Part shown: one piece after another, positions 10,500 through 21,752 of the stretch
Layout of the letters: each line of letters opens with the position of its first letter
How positions within the stretch are numbered: the stretch's first letter is position 1
Assembly: GCA_036345935.2 (NCBI GenBank)
Contig: JADWOT020000001.1
Span: 27,790,837-27,854,836 of the forward strand
Length of the DNA: 64,000 bases
Source: Taenia hydatigena
Taxonomy: Eukaryota; Platyhelminthes; Cestoda; Cyclophyllidea; Taeniidae
Direction: 5' to 3'
Program-made: the position numbers and the translations under genes
Notes under the pieces: generated by a model
Databases searched by the model: none
Told to the model about the DNA's origin: nothing
Seen by the model: the letters and a program-made list of their open reading frames with translations, nothing else

Positions 10500-11050
10500 T
10501 GACAAGTAATTAACCAGACTTGTAAACAACCATTCCCTTTCCTACAAATAACTGGTGCCTAATTGTCTTCCATAGATTTCAACAGCTCAGCATCGGCTTC
10601 GCAGCATGATAGGCGCTAACAATCCACATGCAAAACGAAATCGCAGTCACAACTTACAAGATTTCAGTTTGTGTTACTAATGTGCATGCTTTTAGTGTTC
10701 TTGGTTAACCGGCCCACTGGCTCACGAGGTCCAGATCCCCTCCATACGACACACATTAAGTGGCAGCCAGTACCGTGATCATTGCACCTCCTTCCAGTAC
10801 AAAATGTCCTTCAGACATCGCGGATGCCAGAGTCTCAAGGAATGGCAGTTGAATGTTCACTTTATCGTCATAAGGTGTGATTATTGGGTCATCTTCAGGC
10901 CCTTGCTCGAGTTGACCGTAATTGCATTGGTAGAGTAGGATTCGTCACCCCTCTATGGACAACCATGCACGTCTCTTAAGGCGGTTAAGGGAAGGTGGCG
11001 GACATTCAGCCTTCTAGTTTGTTTTAGGTCAAGTGTGAAGGCACTAGATC
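10500..11050 (+). repeat. Block P copy 1
   Basis: This aligns directly to 39560-39990 and in part to 58080-58320. Landmarks are GTGCATGCTTTTAGTG, a CCGGCCCACTGGCTCACGAGG line where copy 2 has a tRNA-like B box, AATGTCCTTCAGACATCGCGGATGCCAGAG (in parts), and CATCGTCATAAGGTGTG. Confidence 0.7.
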
Positions 11051-11149
11051 ATCTAATCCCTCACTCCTTCGATCGTTGATGCACTAACAAGTCTCTATCA
11101 CTTTATTCCTCCACGTAGTTGCCCAATTATTTTAAATTGAAATATATAC

Positions 11150-12010
11150 CCTCAGCTACCCTCCTAGCATTCAATAGCAATCGCATTTAAAGCATTCATG
11201 CTACTCATCCTTATCTCTCTTGAGTACTCGTTAGCATTGATGCTCCGACCCGTTCAGCTGCTCAACTACCTCGTTAACCGACTATTTTAAATAAGAGGAG
11301 GATAGGAGCAGCAATGCACAGCACGGCATCTTGTGCGCGGCTTTCTCGTGTACTCCATTCGGCAGACGTTAGAAGCACGCACATGTGCTACTGAAATGAC
11401 GCAAGTAGCACTTAGACCACATGGATCTTAGATGCCTTTTATGGTTGACAACCGTTTCCTTCACGTAGGTTCTTTATGATGGCCAAAGAGGCGGGGCAGT
11501 AAAACGCTACTATTTTAAGACCTTTGGACCTGTGGTGGAATTTATTTGGATAAAGGGGAGGAGGAGGTATGCAACTCACAAGATCCTCCCCAATACTCAT
11601 TTCAAACAGTGGCAAAGGCACCCGTATCAACGGTAACGCTGGAAGCAGTAAGGTAACATAATGTGAGCTCACATGAGACATTGCTGTGACTCTTAAGATA
11701 AATAGAAGGATATCGTCTCACATTTAAATACAGGGGTAACGGAAGGTGTTTAGTAGAGTAGAAGAGACGAGCACCACAAATTCGATAAACGAGGAATGAA
11801 AAGGCATGTTGCAAACGAAAGCAGCTAACACAAGTATTTTAGCAAGAATGAACTAAATGAGCTCTTTGAGATATCTAACAACCAATAAGCTGCAAAAATA
11901 TCGTAAGCTATATATTTTCTGATTCAAGATTGATTGCTTTTAACTCAAAAACTAGGATGAGGACCGACGCAAAAAATCACCCATCTCAGATGCCATAAAC
12001 GCAGCTCAAA
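11150..12010 (-). repeat. Inverted copy of 30970-32420 (segment G)
   Basis: The minus strand follows 31230-32420: ATGAGGTAGTTGGGCAG... at 32330 equals the reverse of 11250-11275, and CACGTAGGTTCTTTATGATGGCC at 11463 equals the reverse of 31885-31907. About 230 bp present at 32050-32270 are missing near 11330. It runs straight on into the next feature as one longer inverted copy. Confidence 0.8.
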
Positions 12011-13442
12011 ACATACAAACAAACAAATTTCACCTCATTTAACTAAGTACTTGTGTACGGGAGTCTTTTCAATCACCTAGGAGTTGGTCCTCATTGTAGG
12101 GCAGAAGATATCACTAAGTCCGCCTCAGTTTTCGCTTGCAAATCAGCAAGTAGCACCAGCTACTTAAATTACTCGTTAATAGCATGTGCTATCCACAATT
12201 TAAACAGCAGACTCCCAGATACAAGTTTAAATAATATTTATGAAGTTTGATAGCCTATCAGAAAGCCGACCACACAAAGCTGCTGCCAGCAAACACTAAG
12301 CACATCCTCCTCGCTCGACAAATGCCATCTACATCTCCTCTACCCCCAAATACTTGTGCCATTCCCTTCAACTTGGTACTGTCCACATGAAAGGTGGAAA
12401 GAAGGCATTGGCGTGACAGATACCCTGTTCGAACCATGCAAACATGCAACAGGGTGTGGCGAAGGGAGAGGAGGGATGGGTGGACCAGGAGGAGATCGAC
12501 TCCTAACCACGGAAACAGCCTTGTGATTTTACATGCACCAACTTTGCAATATTGCCCACTTCCTTTATTTAATATGCTTAATATCGGTCCAGAGAGTTGA
12601 ACATCTACTGTGGCCGCCGTGCTGTGAGGTTTTATAAGAGATCTAGGCGAAGTGAGAATTATAAGCACAATTAAATGATCCTTGTGGATCATATCCAAGG
12701 TTAATGCAATAAAGAGAGTGAGGGAACAAAGCGGCTAAATAGCTACGACAATATTATGAAAAGTGTTGGTTTAGGAGCAGAACTAGGAAGAGGGGGAGAG
12801 AGATTAGAGCCTAGAGTAGGGTGCTCGTCCAGTTGGAGGAGTAGGATTGCGTTTCGTGGTTCTAATTTAATCTGTAGCTCAGTAACCCCATCTCTTAGTC
12901 TTGTAGCCTCCTCCTACCTCCTGATAAAGACAAAGTAAATAGATCGAATTTTAGCATTTGAATCAGGGATGCTGACAGTTTGTGTTAGGTTAGCCTAGCA
13001 GGGCAATGCCCACAACTTCAAGAAGGAAAGTTTTCATGTTTCTCAGAGGATTTCAGGAGCTCGAGTGGATCGTCGAGCTATGCAACACATCTGCCAGGTC
13101 TAAGTGGCAATGATGAATGATGGTTGGCCTTGTCCGCAAGTGCTCTCCAGCCACAGGTACCACGCAGTCACAGGATAATGTTTCTCCTCAGGGGCCCAAT
13201 ACAATTTTGACAGTCCTTGTTTATTTGAACGAAGTAGCTAATGGTATAACACTTGTCATAGGAGTTGGCTTAAAAATAAAAAGATGTGACTACAAATGCT
13301 TAGTTTTCTTAAAAGTGGAACATGGGTTGCATCGCCAACCTGCCAAACTGTCCTTGTAAATTTAATAAAATAACTTCTGGACTCCAAAATATGCAGTTGC
13401 TAAATGTGATACCGTAGTCATTGAGATCATTTCGCAGTGATT
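12010..13442 (-). repeat. Inverted copy of the tandem unit's right part (blocks L and D)
   Basis: The reverse complement matches 23540-24668 then jumps to 25525-25833, and likewise matches unit 2. In 23545-23670 I counted about 11 differences in ~125 aligned bases. The jump at 12315 joins two CGAG sites and skips 860 bp present in unit 1. A 146-codon minus frame (12698-12258) runs through the copy, including LDMIHKDH; its partners at 28456 and 24542 are broken, so I do not call a gene. Confidence 0.85.
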
Positions 13443-13542
13443 NNNNNNNNNNNNNNNNNNNNNNNNNNNNNNNNNNNNNNNNNNNNNNNNNNNNNNNNNN
13501 NNNNNNNNNNNNNNNNNNNNNNNNNNNNNNNNNNNNNNNNNN
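13443..13542. other. Assembly gap of exactly 100 N
   Basis: There are 58 Ns to 13500 and 42 after it. A round 100 usually denotes a gap of unknown size. It lies within a few bases of where the inverted copy on its left stops matching, so the join may hide more repeat. Confidence 0.98.
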
Positions 13543-13589
13543 ATTACAAAATAACTCACTTTTAGCAGCACCAGAATTCAATAGCTAAA

Positions 13590-13930
13590 GCAGCCCTAAG
13601 CATGCACATCACAATTTCAGTTAAATGTGAAATTCGGTGCTTAAAATATTTGCGCTAAAATATGTATTGTTGCAATTGCCATTATGCGTGGAATCGCTAA
13701 CCCACTGTTGCGATCTCGCCAAATTTAATACAAGCGTAAAGTTGAATTAATTGTGTTTTTAGAGGCATTACTCTTATCACACAAATCACCTCTTGTTTTT
13801 AATTGTCGTTGCCATGACCACAATTGACGCTTCGCTCTAGGGTGACGACGCGGTGGTTTGACTGACATTTCTGCTGGCTCAACGTCTCCTCGTGTGGTGA
13901 TTGCGATTGCTCGCATTGAATCGTTGTTAT
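13590..13930 (+). repeat. Block H copy 2 (partner 3560-3925)
   Basis: This is a direct match to the 3.6-kb copy from CCTAAGCATGCAC to GTGTGGTGATTGCGATTGC. It follows the N gap almost immediately. Confidence 0.65.
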
Positions 13931-14099
13931 AGACGAACAAAAGGACTACCAAGTTCGAGTTTGTATTAATTGCTGTAGTGCTACCATTTGAAGCATTTTG
14001 TTTGGTAAGTTTATTTTTACACGTCCCAATTATGCTATTTGTTAGTGTGGATAGCTGCTGCAGATGGATTGAACTTAACAAGTTTAGATTGACTGGATG

Positions 14100-16285
14100 C
14101 AGTTGTCATGCAAGCATCGAAAACGGTTTCGTCAATTGTAATTTCAATGTGTTTTGCCCGACGTGGATAAAATCAGTTCTGGTGGTGCCCTCTTTCTGCG
14201 CTGTTAGAGAGTTTATTAGGAATTGGTAGAGCCAGACACAACCATGTCGATGGTGGGCGGAATTATTCCGACAGCTCATCCCAATCATGCGACTATCCTC
14301 TCAAACAGGGAGAGGACAATTTCTTCGCACTAATAATCGCACTGATAGTTCGCTCGCCAACGAGGGAACAGCATGAAGTGTGGCAGTCAGTAAAGATCAC
14401 ATTTCGGCCACGTTGAAGGGTCCACATGAAGTGACCAGCAGGTAACCCAAATGCTGTTAAGAACAATCCCCTCAATTCATTCAAACAATGCATTAACACA
14501 CTCTTAGAGGTACATGTTGTTCGTATCCCAGTTCTCACTGTCATAATGAGGACATAACCTCCTTCCTTGAGATCAGGATAGCACTTATTGCAGAGACGAG
14601 GAGGAAAGAACAGTTGTAGAGGCTTAATCGGGCGCCTTTGGCACCTCTGGCTGCATTGGTCATGGTTACGAACCAGATGCTAGTGTTGATGTTGACTGCG
14701 TTGGTGATAGGGGATTCCCGGACGTAGAGTATCGGTAGGAAATCAAATGCGTCTCCATATTGCCACCTGAAAGACAAGAAGTAGTGTCGTTGCTGGTTTT
14801 GCTGTCATTGCATCGGCACTTGCTAATGTTGATAGATCGCTTCCTGTTTCGGTATATCGACATAAGTGAAGTAGACGTGGTAGGCTGAACCGTCCTCTTG
14901 GGCCAAAAGCATTCGATGGATGCCCATTCTCATGCACAAGTATCATTATTCACCTTCGAGCAAGGCGTGTTTTCAGTCAAACGAGTTTAGACTTTACCAA
15001 TATACCTTATTTGCCATGTCGCCGATGAAATTTGTCCCCCACTTGTTCTTCCTCTTTTTAATTTAAGGAAGACGAAAGCCAAGGAGGAAAAGACTAGCGC
15101 TGAACTCATTGCACACCCTTTCGAACGCGTCGGCATAATTCTGTTATTTTATCCGGCAACTGCACAGGATGGAAGCCATTCATTTATCAGTGTTTCAAGT
15201 TGGGTTTGTCTCTTTGTTCCTCTCTGCTGTGTAATGCTCATCGCCCATTCATTACTTCACAGAATCCTTGTAAGATCGTGTTATTAACAATGAGAGATCC
15301 AGATTTATCGGTCTGATGAGATTCGCCCTGTTCAACTAAGATCGATGCGCAATGATGGTAGCCGTCCGTTGAGGTGACCAGAAGATGGCGAGAGAGTGCT
15401 GTTGCAGCGATGGATCGCTCGAAAATTTAGATCTTTGAGGAATGGACCAAGGTCGGTTAATTGCCTCAAAGCTGCTTGTTAAACACTCAAGTCATCCAAA
15501 GATGAGCTACCACCCCAACGATTAATGAGAAGCAGTCGGCAGTCCCACCTTCCTTTACCCAACTGGCAGTCCAAGCTAACTGCAAACACCTTTAAAGGGC
15601 TCTTTTGCGAATGCGCCCTTAGCCTTACTGATTTGTGTTGATGACACTCTCAGTCCCTTCCTTACCTTTGGCACATTTTCAAGTAAGCAGGCTGTGCAAG
15701 CATTGCTCTTCTAGTGACAGGGCGGTCATCATGCGGAGGTCACATGCTTGTGGTCTTGATCAACATTGATGGATAAGTAATCCCCAGGTAGAGCGATCTG
15801 TACCTTTGTGCGCAATTTGTGGCTGCAATGTCAGTAGCGGTGTGCCAACAAGTCCGTAAAGGTCTGCACAAGGTTCAGCGTTCACCTCTCCTACTTAGCG
15901 TCGTTTAACTCCAATGGTGGGTTTCTGCTCCTATGCGGCACAAATGTCTAAAGAGTTTTTGATTTCTTACTCGCCACAAGCCAAATTAAGGCACCAATCG
16001 CTGTGCGATGAGGATTTCACTATCGTGTGAAGGATAAGTGCATCAACCTGTTTCCTAGCTGTCGAACAGCTGGGGTTCTTTTTAGAATAGCTTACGATTA
16101 GATGTGGTGGCGGAAAGGAGCACGCAAGTTGTGGTTGCAGTTGCAGAATGCCGTTGCTGCAAAGCATCAATGCGCATTGCCATTCTGTGCTTAATCTGCT
16201 GACTGGAAGGAGTCGAGGAGGAGTGGACGCTAACTGGGCAAACACAGACATTCTAATAGTCTTCTCCGAAGGACAGCTGACGTAG
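14100..16285 (+). repeat. Block B copy 1 (partner 18060-20490)
   Basis: This is a direct copy over its whole length, from ACGGTTTCGTCAATTG to GGGCAAACACAGA. In 14430-14580 I counted about 27 differences in ~148 bases, near 82% identity. Other landmarks are AGCGATCTGT-CCT (15793), AACAAGTCCG-AAA (15847) and CGAACAGCTGGGGTTC (16063). Interior spacing differs by a few hundred bases between the copies. Confidence 0.85.
14293..14620 (-). pseudogene. Block B minus-strand frame, copy 1 (possible decayed exon)
   Basis: The minus strand reads PPRLCNKCYPDLKEGGYVLI and then TVRT..RT.C, HC.N.LRGL.LT.FGL.AGH and CHT, open for about 110 codons. The 18.3-kb copy keeps the same frame with about 38 of 70 identical residues in the part I aligned. 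That is about what ~82% DNA identity gives without selection, so origin as an exon is possible but not shown. A second minus frame at 14863-14666 (SINISKCRCNDS, serine-rich) also pairs with 18870-18650. No known family recognised. Confidence 0.35.
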
Positions 16286-16404
16286 CTCTCTGATTGATAG
16301 ATGCTAGAATGTGGTTTGGTTAATGCTAAACTCAAATAGAATACGAGATAGGCAGCCGGCTGGCTTATTAAATGATACGCTGGCACTGCGACAAACTACT
16401 CATT

Positions 16405-16605
16405 AGTTAGTTAGTAGCTATGCGTTGTGTGCGGATGTGTCAGCGCACTAAATTTGCCTTCGATATAGATCGGTAACTGGTTGGTGCAGTTTGTTTGTGG
16501 GTCTGTGAGTTAGTAGCTCCGTGTTGAATGGCAAAGTCTCCTGAACCACAAAATTTGTCTTTTGTATGCTTGGTAACCTGTTGGTCTGTTTCGTTTGTTA
16601 GTCAG
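16405..16605 (+). repeat. Two-copy local tandem repeat, period about 100 bp
   Basis: AGTTAGTAGCT starts at 16408 and again at 16507. The two units share AAATTTG-CTT, then TCGGTAACTGGTTGGT / TTGGTAACCTGTTGGT and GTTTGTTTGTGGGTC / TTCGTTTGTTAGTC. Divergence shows the duplication is old. It lies between blocks B and A. Confidence 0.65.
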
Positions 16606-16629
16606 TTATAGAGCCGTTAAGTAGGTTAG

Positions 16630-17935
16630 CAGTTTAGGGAATTCTGAGGAGCGGCATTGTTATTTATGCTGATATCCGCTTCCATGAATGCCTTGAACAC
16701 AACAGTTAATCACATTATCCTCTTGTCACTATATCTCTCTTTCTCCGTAGATCGACGAGCATTCCGAGATCTAGCCCACGTCATGATTCTAGCAGCAAGC
16801 GTGACTCATTTGACGTGTCGAGCTAATGTTTTATTATCCAAAATGACTCCAAGGGCATCACATCAATTTTAACTCTCTCGTTTTACCCTTAATGAGCGCA
16901 AAATGATGTCCAAATATGGTCAATGTTGCCCATTTTGGTGCATAAGCATCACTTTGTTGTTGTCTCTTGTACTTGCAGTCAGTTGATACGGCGGTTCTTT
17001 TCGACTAGCGGACCAAGTACCCGATATTGGATATGACGGTAGCTATACGTTAACCAGGTACTGCCGACGTAGGTCCCTCCTTACTCACTGACGATTTTGC
17101 ATTACCCTTTGCATGATTTGGCTTAAATGGGGGGTCAACAAAGCCTTTGGTGTAACACTGAAGTTCATGTAAATTAACCTCCAGGATGATGAGAAGGGGA
17201 GTGTATAAAGAAAGAGCTATTTAAGGAATCGGCTACTAACCACGAAAAGAGCAGAAGGTCTGCTTAGGTCCTTTATGGCTCTCTTCGATTCTGGATCAGC
17301 GCCTTAACTCCACAAGAATCAGGTACAGGGCAGAAGGACCATCAGAAAATGATGGCAATAAATTTGCCGAGAAGGAAGAGGAGGAGGAGGAGGACAAGGG
17401 TGTGCAGGTGGGAATAAAATGTGCGGCAAAGATTGTGGGAGCGCGAGCATTTCACTTTCACCACCAGCAGGCAAGGGATTGTTGACCAACTGCAGAATGA
17501 GCTGAAGCAAGAGCTGCTATGTAACACCTGCAGTGTGAGTTGAGGAGGATGGAAGGAAGAAAATACAATTGTGTGGAAGGGTGAGTGAATGACTGGCCTT
17601 CCATCCACCTGCCCATCCACAATCACTAATCAGAACAAAGACAAGGCAGAAAACAGAGTCTCTAGTGGTCGGGTAGACTCAAGTTTAATTGGCTGTAAAG
17701 CTTATCATGCCTCACAGGTCTCATTGGCCCTCCAATCCAGAAGCCTGAATGTGAATCTGGTGAGATAGGCATCAAGAAGCGAGAAGTACCGAGATGAGGG
17801 AGACTCTAACTTCTCGATTCAAAGTCTTCACAAAGTTGTATCACTTGTAGTCCCATGAATTAACTAGTAGCAAACATCCAACCAACCAATGTCGTCGCTT
17901 ACCTCCTGGCACACTTGCTACGTATACGTTTTGTT
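16630..17935 (+). repeat. Block A copy 2 (partner 6060-7690)
   Basis: This aligns directly to copy 1 from GGGAATTCTGAGGAGC to CTTACCTCCTGGCACACTTG. Frames DRRxxxDLAxxM...THLTC read in both (16751 and 6187). The stretch from GACCCATTTGACGTGTC onward also recurs, more diverged, at 45405-45640. Copy 2 lies between the two block B copies. Confidence 0.8.
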
Positions 17936-18059
17936 TAAGCATGTGCATTCCGTAAAGAGAAGAAGATTACAGGTCTAAAGGGTTGAAGGATGAAGAAGAT
18001 TGTGTGATTGTGACTCATCATCCGTGTCATATTTTTAACGCGAAGCATCCTACTCAGAT

Positions 18060-20490
18060 CAATAGGAGAAACGGTTCCGTCAATCGTAGTTAGAATGTGT
18101 CCCAACCAATGCGAGTGGAGGCATTTACATCAACGACTCATTTTAGTTGCTTCAAAGATATTATTTTAAAAAATGATAGAGTTAAGCCCTACCATCACCA
18201 ACAACCATGGCGATGGTGGGTGAAAACTCTCGAGAGCTTACCTTGGTCATTCGACTATCATCTCAAAAAGAGGAATTAGTTTGGCCAATCTCCCATGATT
18301 AACTAATCAAATTGCTAGTCAGCTTGTCAGCGAGCGAGCTACGAGCAGTGTGGCAGTAACTGAATTCCACACTTCGGCCGCATTGAAGGGTCCGCATGGG
18401 GTGACCAGCAGTTAGCCCAAATGTTGTTAAGAGCAATCCCCTCAATTTATTCATGCAATGAACTAGCACATAATTAGAGGCACATGATGTTCGCGCTTTA
18501 GTTCGCACTGTCACAATGAGGACATGTTCTCCTTCCTTGAGGTCAGAGTAGCACTGATCACAGAGACGTGGAGGGGAGCACAGTTGTAGACGCGTATCGG
18601 GCGTCTTTGACATCTCTGTCTGCGATGGTCATTGTTAAAATCCAGATGCTGCTGCTGATGATGATGATGGTGGGAAGGAGGAGGATTGTGGACTCTCGGA
18701 CGTCAAGTATTGGTAGGGGATCATATGTCTGTCTGAATCGCAGTCAGAGAGACTAAGAGTAGCGTCGTTGTTGACTCCGCTTTCGTCGCATTGACACTTG
18801 CCAATGGTGATAGATCTCTGCCTGCTTCAGTTTGCTGGCATAATTGAAGTTGATATGGTAGGCAGAATCGTCCTCTTTGGCCAAAGGCATTCAGTAGATG
18901 CGATTTTCACATGCAAAGGCATCAATATTTACCTTAAAGAGAGAAGTGTTCTCTGTCAGACGAGCACAAACCACATCACTCTACCCTATTTGCTATATTA
19001 ACAACGGAAATTGTCCTCTACCTGGTATTTCTCTATTCTTTCCATGGGCTGAAGGCCTAGAAGGGAGAGACAAGTGCTGAACTCATTGCACACCTTTCCG
19101 AAAGCATCAGCGTAATGCAGCCATTGTGTTTAGAAATCGCACGGGATGGAGCTTTTCGCTCTGTCCAAAGGCTGTCCGTTCATCAATTGAGAAAAGGTGT
19201 GTTCAAAAAAGACTTCAGCTAAGTGTGATATCATAATTCATAGCTTTCATTGTGCTGGATGATTTCCCAGTAATGGAGCGGAAGATGCTTGAATTGTCGC
19301 AGTGTTTCGAGTTGGGCTTAACTCGTAGTTCCTCTCTGTTAAGCCATGTTCACAGCCCATTCATTGCTTAACCAGATCCTTATAAGAACGTGCTAATGGT
19401 ATTGAAAGATCCAAATTTATCGACCTGATGGGATCCGCCCTGTTCTACTAAGGCCGATGCACAATGATGGCAGTCGTCCATTGAGGTGGTGAGAGAGTGC
19501 TGTTGCAGCGATGGATCACTTGCAAAAATTTACGTCCTCAAAGAAATGAACAAGATTGATCAATTTCATCAAAGCTATTGGTTAAACACTTAAGCGAACC
19601 GAGGGCGAGATACCATTTCAATGATTGATAAGAAGTAGTTGGTAGTCCCACCTTCCTCTACCCAAACGGCAGTCCAAGTTAACTACAAACACCTTCAAAG
19701 GGCTCTTTTGCACCTACGCCCTTAGTGTCACTGATTTGTGTTGATGACACTCTAGACCCTTTTTTAACTTGGCATAGTTCCAAGTAATCATTGCTTTTTC
19801 AGTAAATATATCATCATCATGCACATGCCACATGCTTATGGATTTTATCAACATTAGTAGATAAGCAGCCTTCAGGCGGAGCGATCTGTTCCTCTGCATA
19901 CGATTTCTGGCTGCAATGCCAGTAGCGGTGTACCAACAAGTCCGCAAATGACTGCACCAGATTCAGCATTCAACTCCCCTTACTCAGCGCCAATTGACCC
20001 TAATGATGGGGTGCAGCTCCCACAATGACGCATCGTCTTTCCCAAGTTGACAGCTTTGAGGCATCGCAAGACGTCAAGTGCACTGCACTAGGCTTCTCTT
20101 GATGACAAGAAGTTCTCCGAGACGAACATATAAAAACAAATGGCTTGATAGTGGTCGATGTCTTCCTCACCGCAAGCCAAGTTAAAGCACCAAGCGACTG
20201 ATGGAAAGTATCTGGTCTTACATTTGGCTGTACAATGGGGACTTCATTGTCGTGCGAAGGATAATTGCACCAACTTCCTTGCTACCTGTCGAACAGCTGA
20301 GGTTCATCTTGGGCCAGCTTACGCCTAGACGTGTTTGGGCACGAACAAAGGGTGAATTGTAGGCGAAATTGGTACGCAAGCTAGTGGTGATTGTAGTTGC
20401 AGGATGCGCATTGGCAATCGAGCGGAATAGACACTAACTAGGCAAACAGAGAAATCCCAATCGTCCTCATTGGGGAACTAATTGGTGACA
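18060..20490 (+). repeat. Block B copy 2 (partner 14100-16285)
   Basis: This runs from ACGGTTCCGTCAATCG to GGCAAACAGAGAAATCC. At 18655-18675 it gained a GCTGATGATGATGATGG run absent from copy 1. It is directly downstream of block A copy 2, giving the order B - A - B. Confidence 0.85.
18299..18613 (-). pseudogene. Block B minus-strand frame, copy 2 (possible decayed exon)
   Basis: This is a 104-codon open minus frame with LCDQCYSDLKEGEHVLIVTV, HCMNKLRGLLLTTFGLTAGH and CHT, colinear with the copy at 14620-14293. Near 18595 an indel relative to copy 1 shifts the frame upstream, which argues against intact coding in at least one copy. No domain recognised. Confidence 0.35.
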
Positions 20491-20499
20491 CGTTTAGCC

Positions 20500-21400
20500 C
20501 ATTCTCCCCTTTTCCTACTTACTGACCTGCTACTTATTGTTCTGCCGCGAAAGGTTAGTGAATTTGCGCTAATGATTGCGTCAAGGTTAAAAGGATGGAA
20601 GTAGGGAGGAGAGCTGTGCCACAAAATTGCTCTTTGATGTGGACTATGCATTCACCGAGGATGCAAGCAGGCAGCGCAGCTTTGTGTTTGGAGGGCACCC
20701 ATGGAAGACTGGGTGCAGTGCGTGGGTACCATGCGAGGGCGAAAAGACGAGCAATTGGTAACTCGGCAAGCACTCTTCCATGGAACAATGCGTCAAACGC
20801 TTTGAATGCGATTATTAGTCCAATTTTATTTGGGATGATAAGGTTTTGTCGGTGTAAGCTGGCTAAATACGGTAGGCACGTTTCTTATTTCTTCCATCTA
20901 ACTCAAAAGCCTTGCAGCAATAAAGTTCCTTGCTTAATGCCAAAGCATCAACAAGACTGACGCCCTGTCAAGCCATTAAGGATCCTCGAATGAAGTATCG
21001 CATGCCACTGCCTTTCCGTCATTCGCCTTCTCCATCTCCTTCCACTGTTTATTCGCCCGCTTTGCCACATCGCCCATACAATGGCGTTGAGAGAATTCAC
21101 CGGTATAATCCCACTGTTGCTTACCACCCAGAATAGAGCAAGTGGTGAATCAAGGCTTTTTCTCTTGCATGTAAATAGGTCATAAGCCTATCAGGAATAA
21201 TATATAAAGTCTTAATAGCATTTATTTGACGTTGTGGTATGATAATTTGTACAATAGGCATAACAGAACTGATTGGATTGGATTGGAGTGAGAAGCCATA
21301 ATGACAATTCAACTGACGTCTTACTAAATGTCATTCCATGTCAACTGCACTTGGAAGAACGATCCAAACACCTCCGAAAGGCTACTTTCTCGTGTATTGG
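20500..21400. other. No recognisable feature
   Basis: A 121-codon plus frame (20595-20960) is Arg/Ala-rich without motifs and has a 77-codon shadow on the other strand. I found no partner copy, so it is not called. A small TGGATTGGATTGGA run lies near 21273. Confidence 0.35.
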
Positions 21401-21410
21401 CTTGTTTGGC

Positions 21411-21490
21411 GTGTTCGTCGAACGCTTTTCGTCTAACACTGATGAATACTCAGCCATGCATATGCATAACGAATATGCCGACATAACAGG
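21411..21490 (+). repeat. C85 core copy 3
   Basis: This is a full core beginning GTGTTCGTCGAACGCTTTTC. The plus frame VFVERFSSNTDEYSA is open to a TAA at 21515. It forms the left end of the near-palindrome. Confidence 0.85.
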
Positions 21491-21752
21491 ACGACTGGCA
21501 ATCCGTCCCCACTAATGAATGATGCAACAGTTGATTCTCACCACCTTTTTCCCTTGCAGGGTCACCAACGAAGGAAATGGACACTTACTTGGAAAAGATG
21601 AACGTCGAACCTACCACACACCATGACAGATATGTTGATACACTGCTGCTGACTTTGCAGCTAGAAAGTGAACAGGAAGGAGTAGCCTCACTCTGTCGTT
21701 CACATTCTAGTTGCAAAGTCAGCATCAGTGTACCAATTGATTATTATTTCCC

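Noticed and set aside
12258..12698. 146-codon minus-strand frame, the longest in the window
   Set aside because: It lies in a repeat copy and crosses the 860-bp deletion junction; the homologous copies at 24.5 and 28.6 kb are interrupted. No motif or splice support.
15305..15345. CTGATGAG string resembling a hammerhead ribozyme core (also CTGATGGG at 19423)
   Set aside because: No GAAA partner strand and no helices around it; the second copy breaks the core.
15967..16386. 139-codon minus-strand frame
   Set aside because: It is within and beyond block B; the 20.2-kb copy does not keep it open, composition is Ser/Leu-rich without motifs, and no splice sites frame it.
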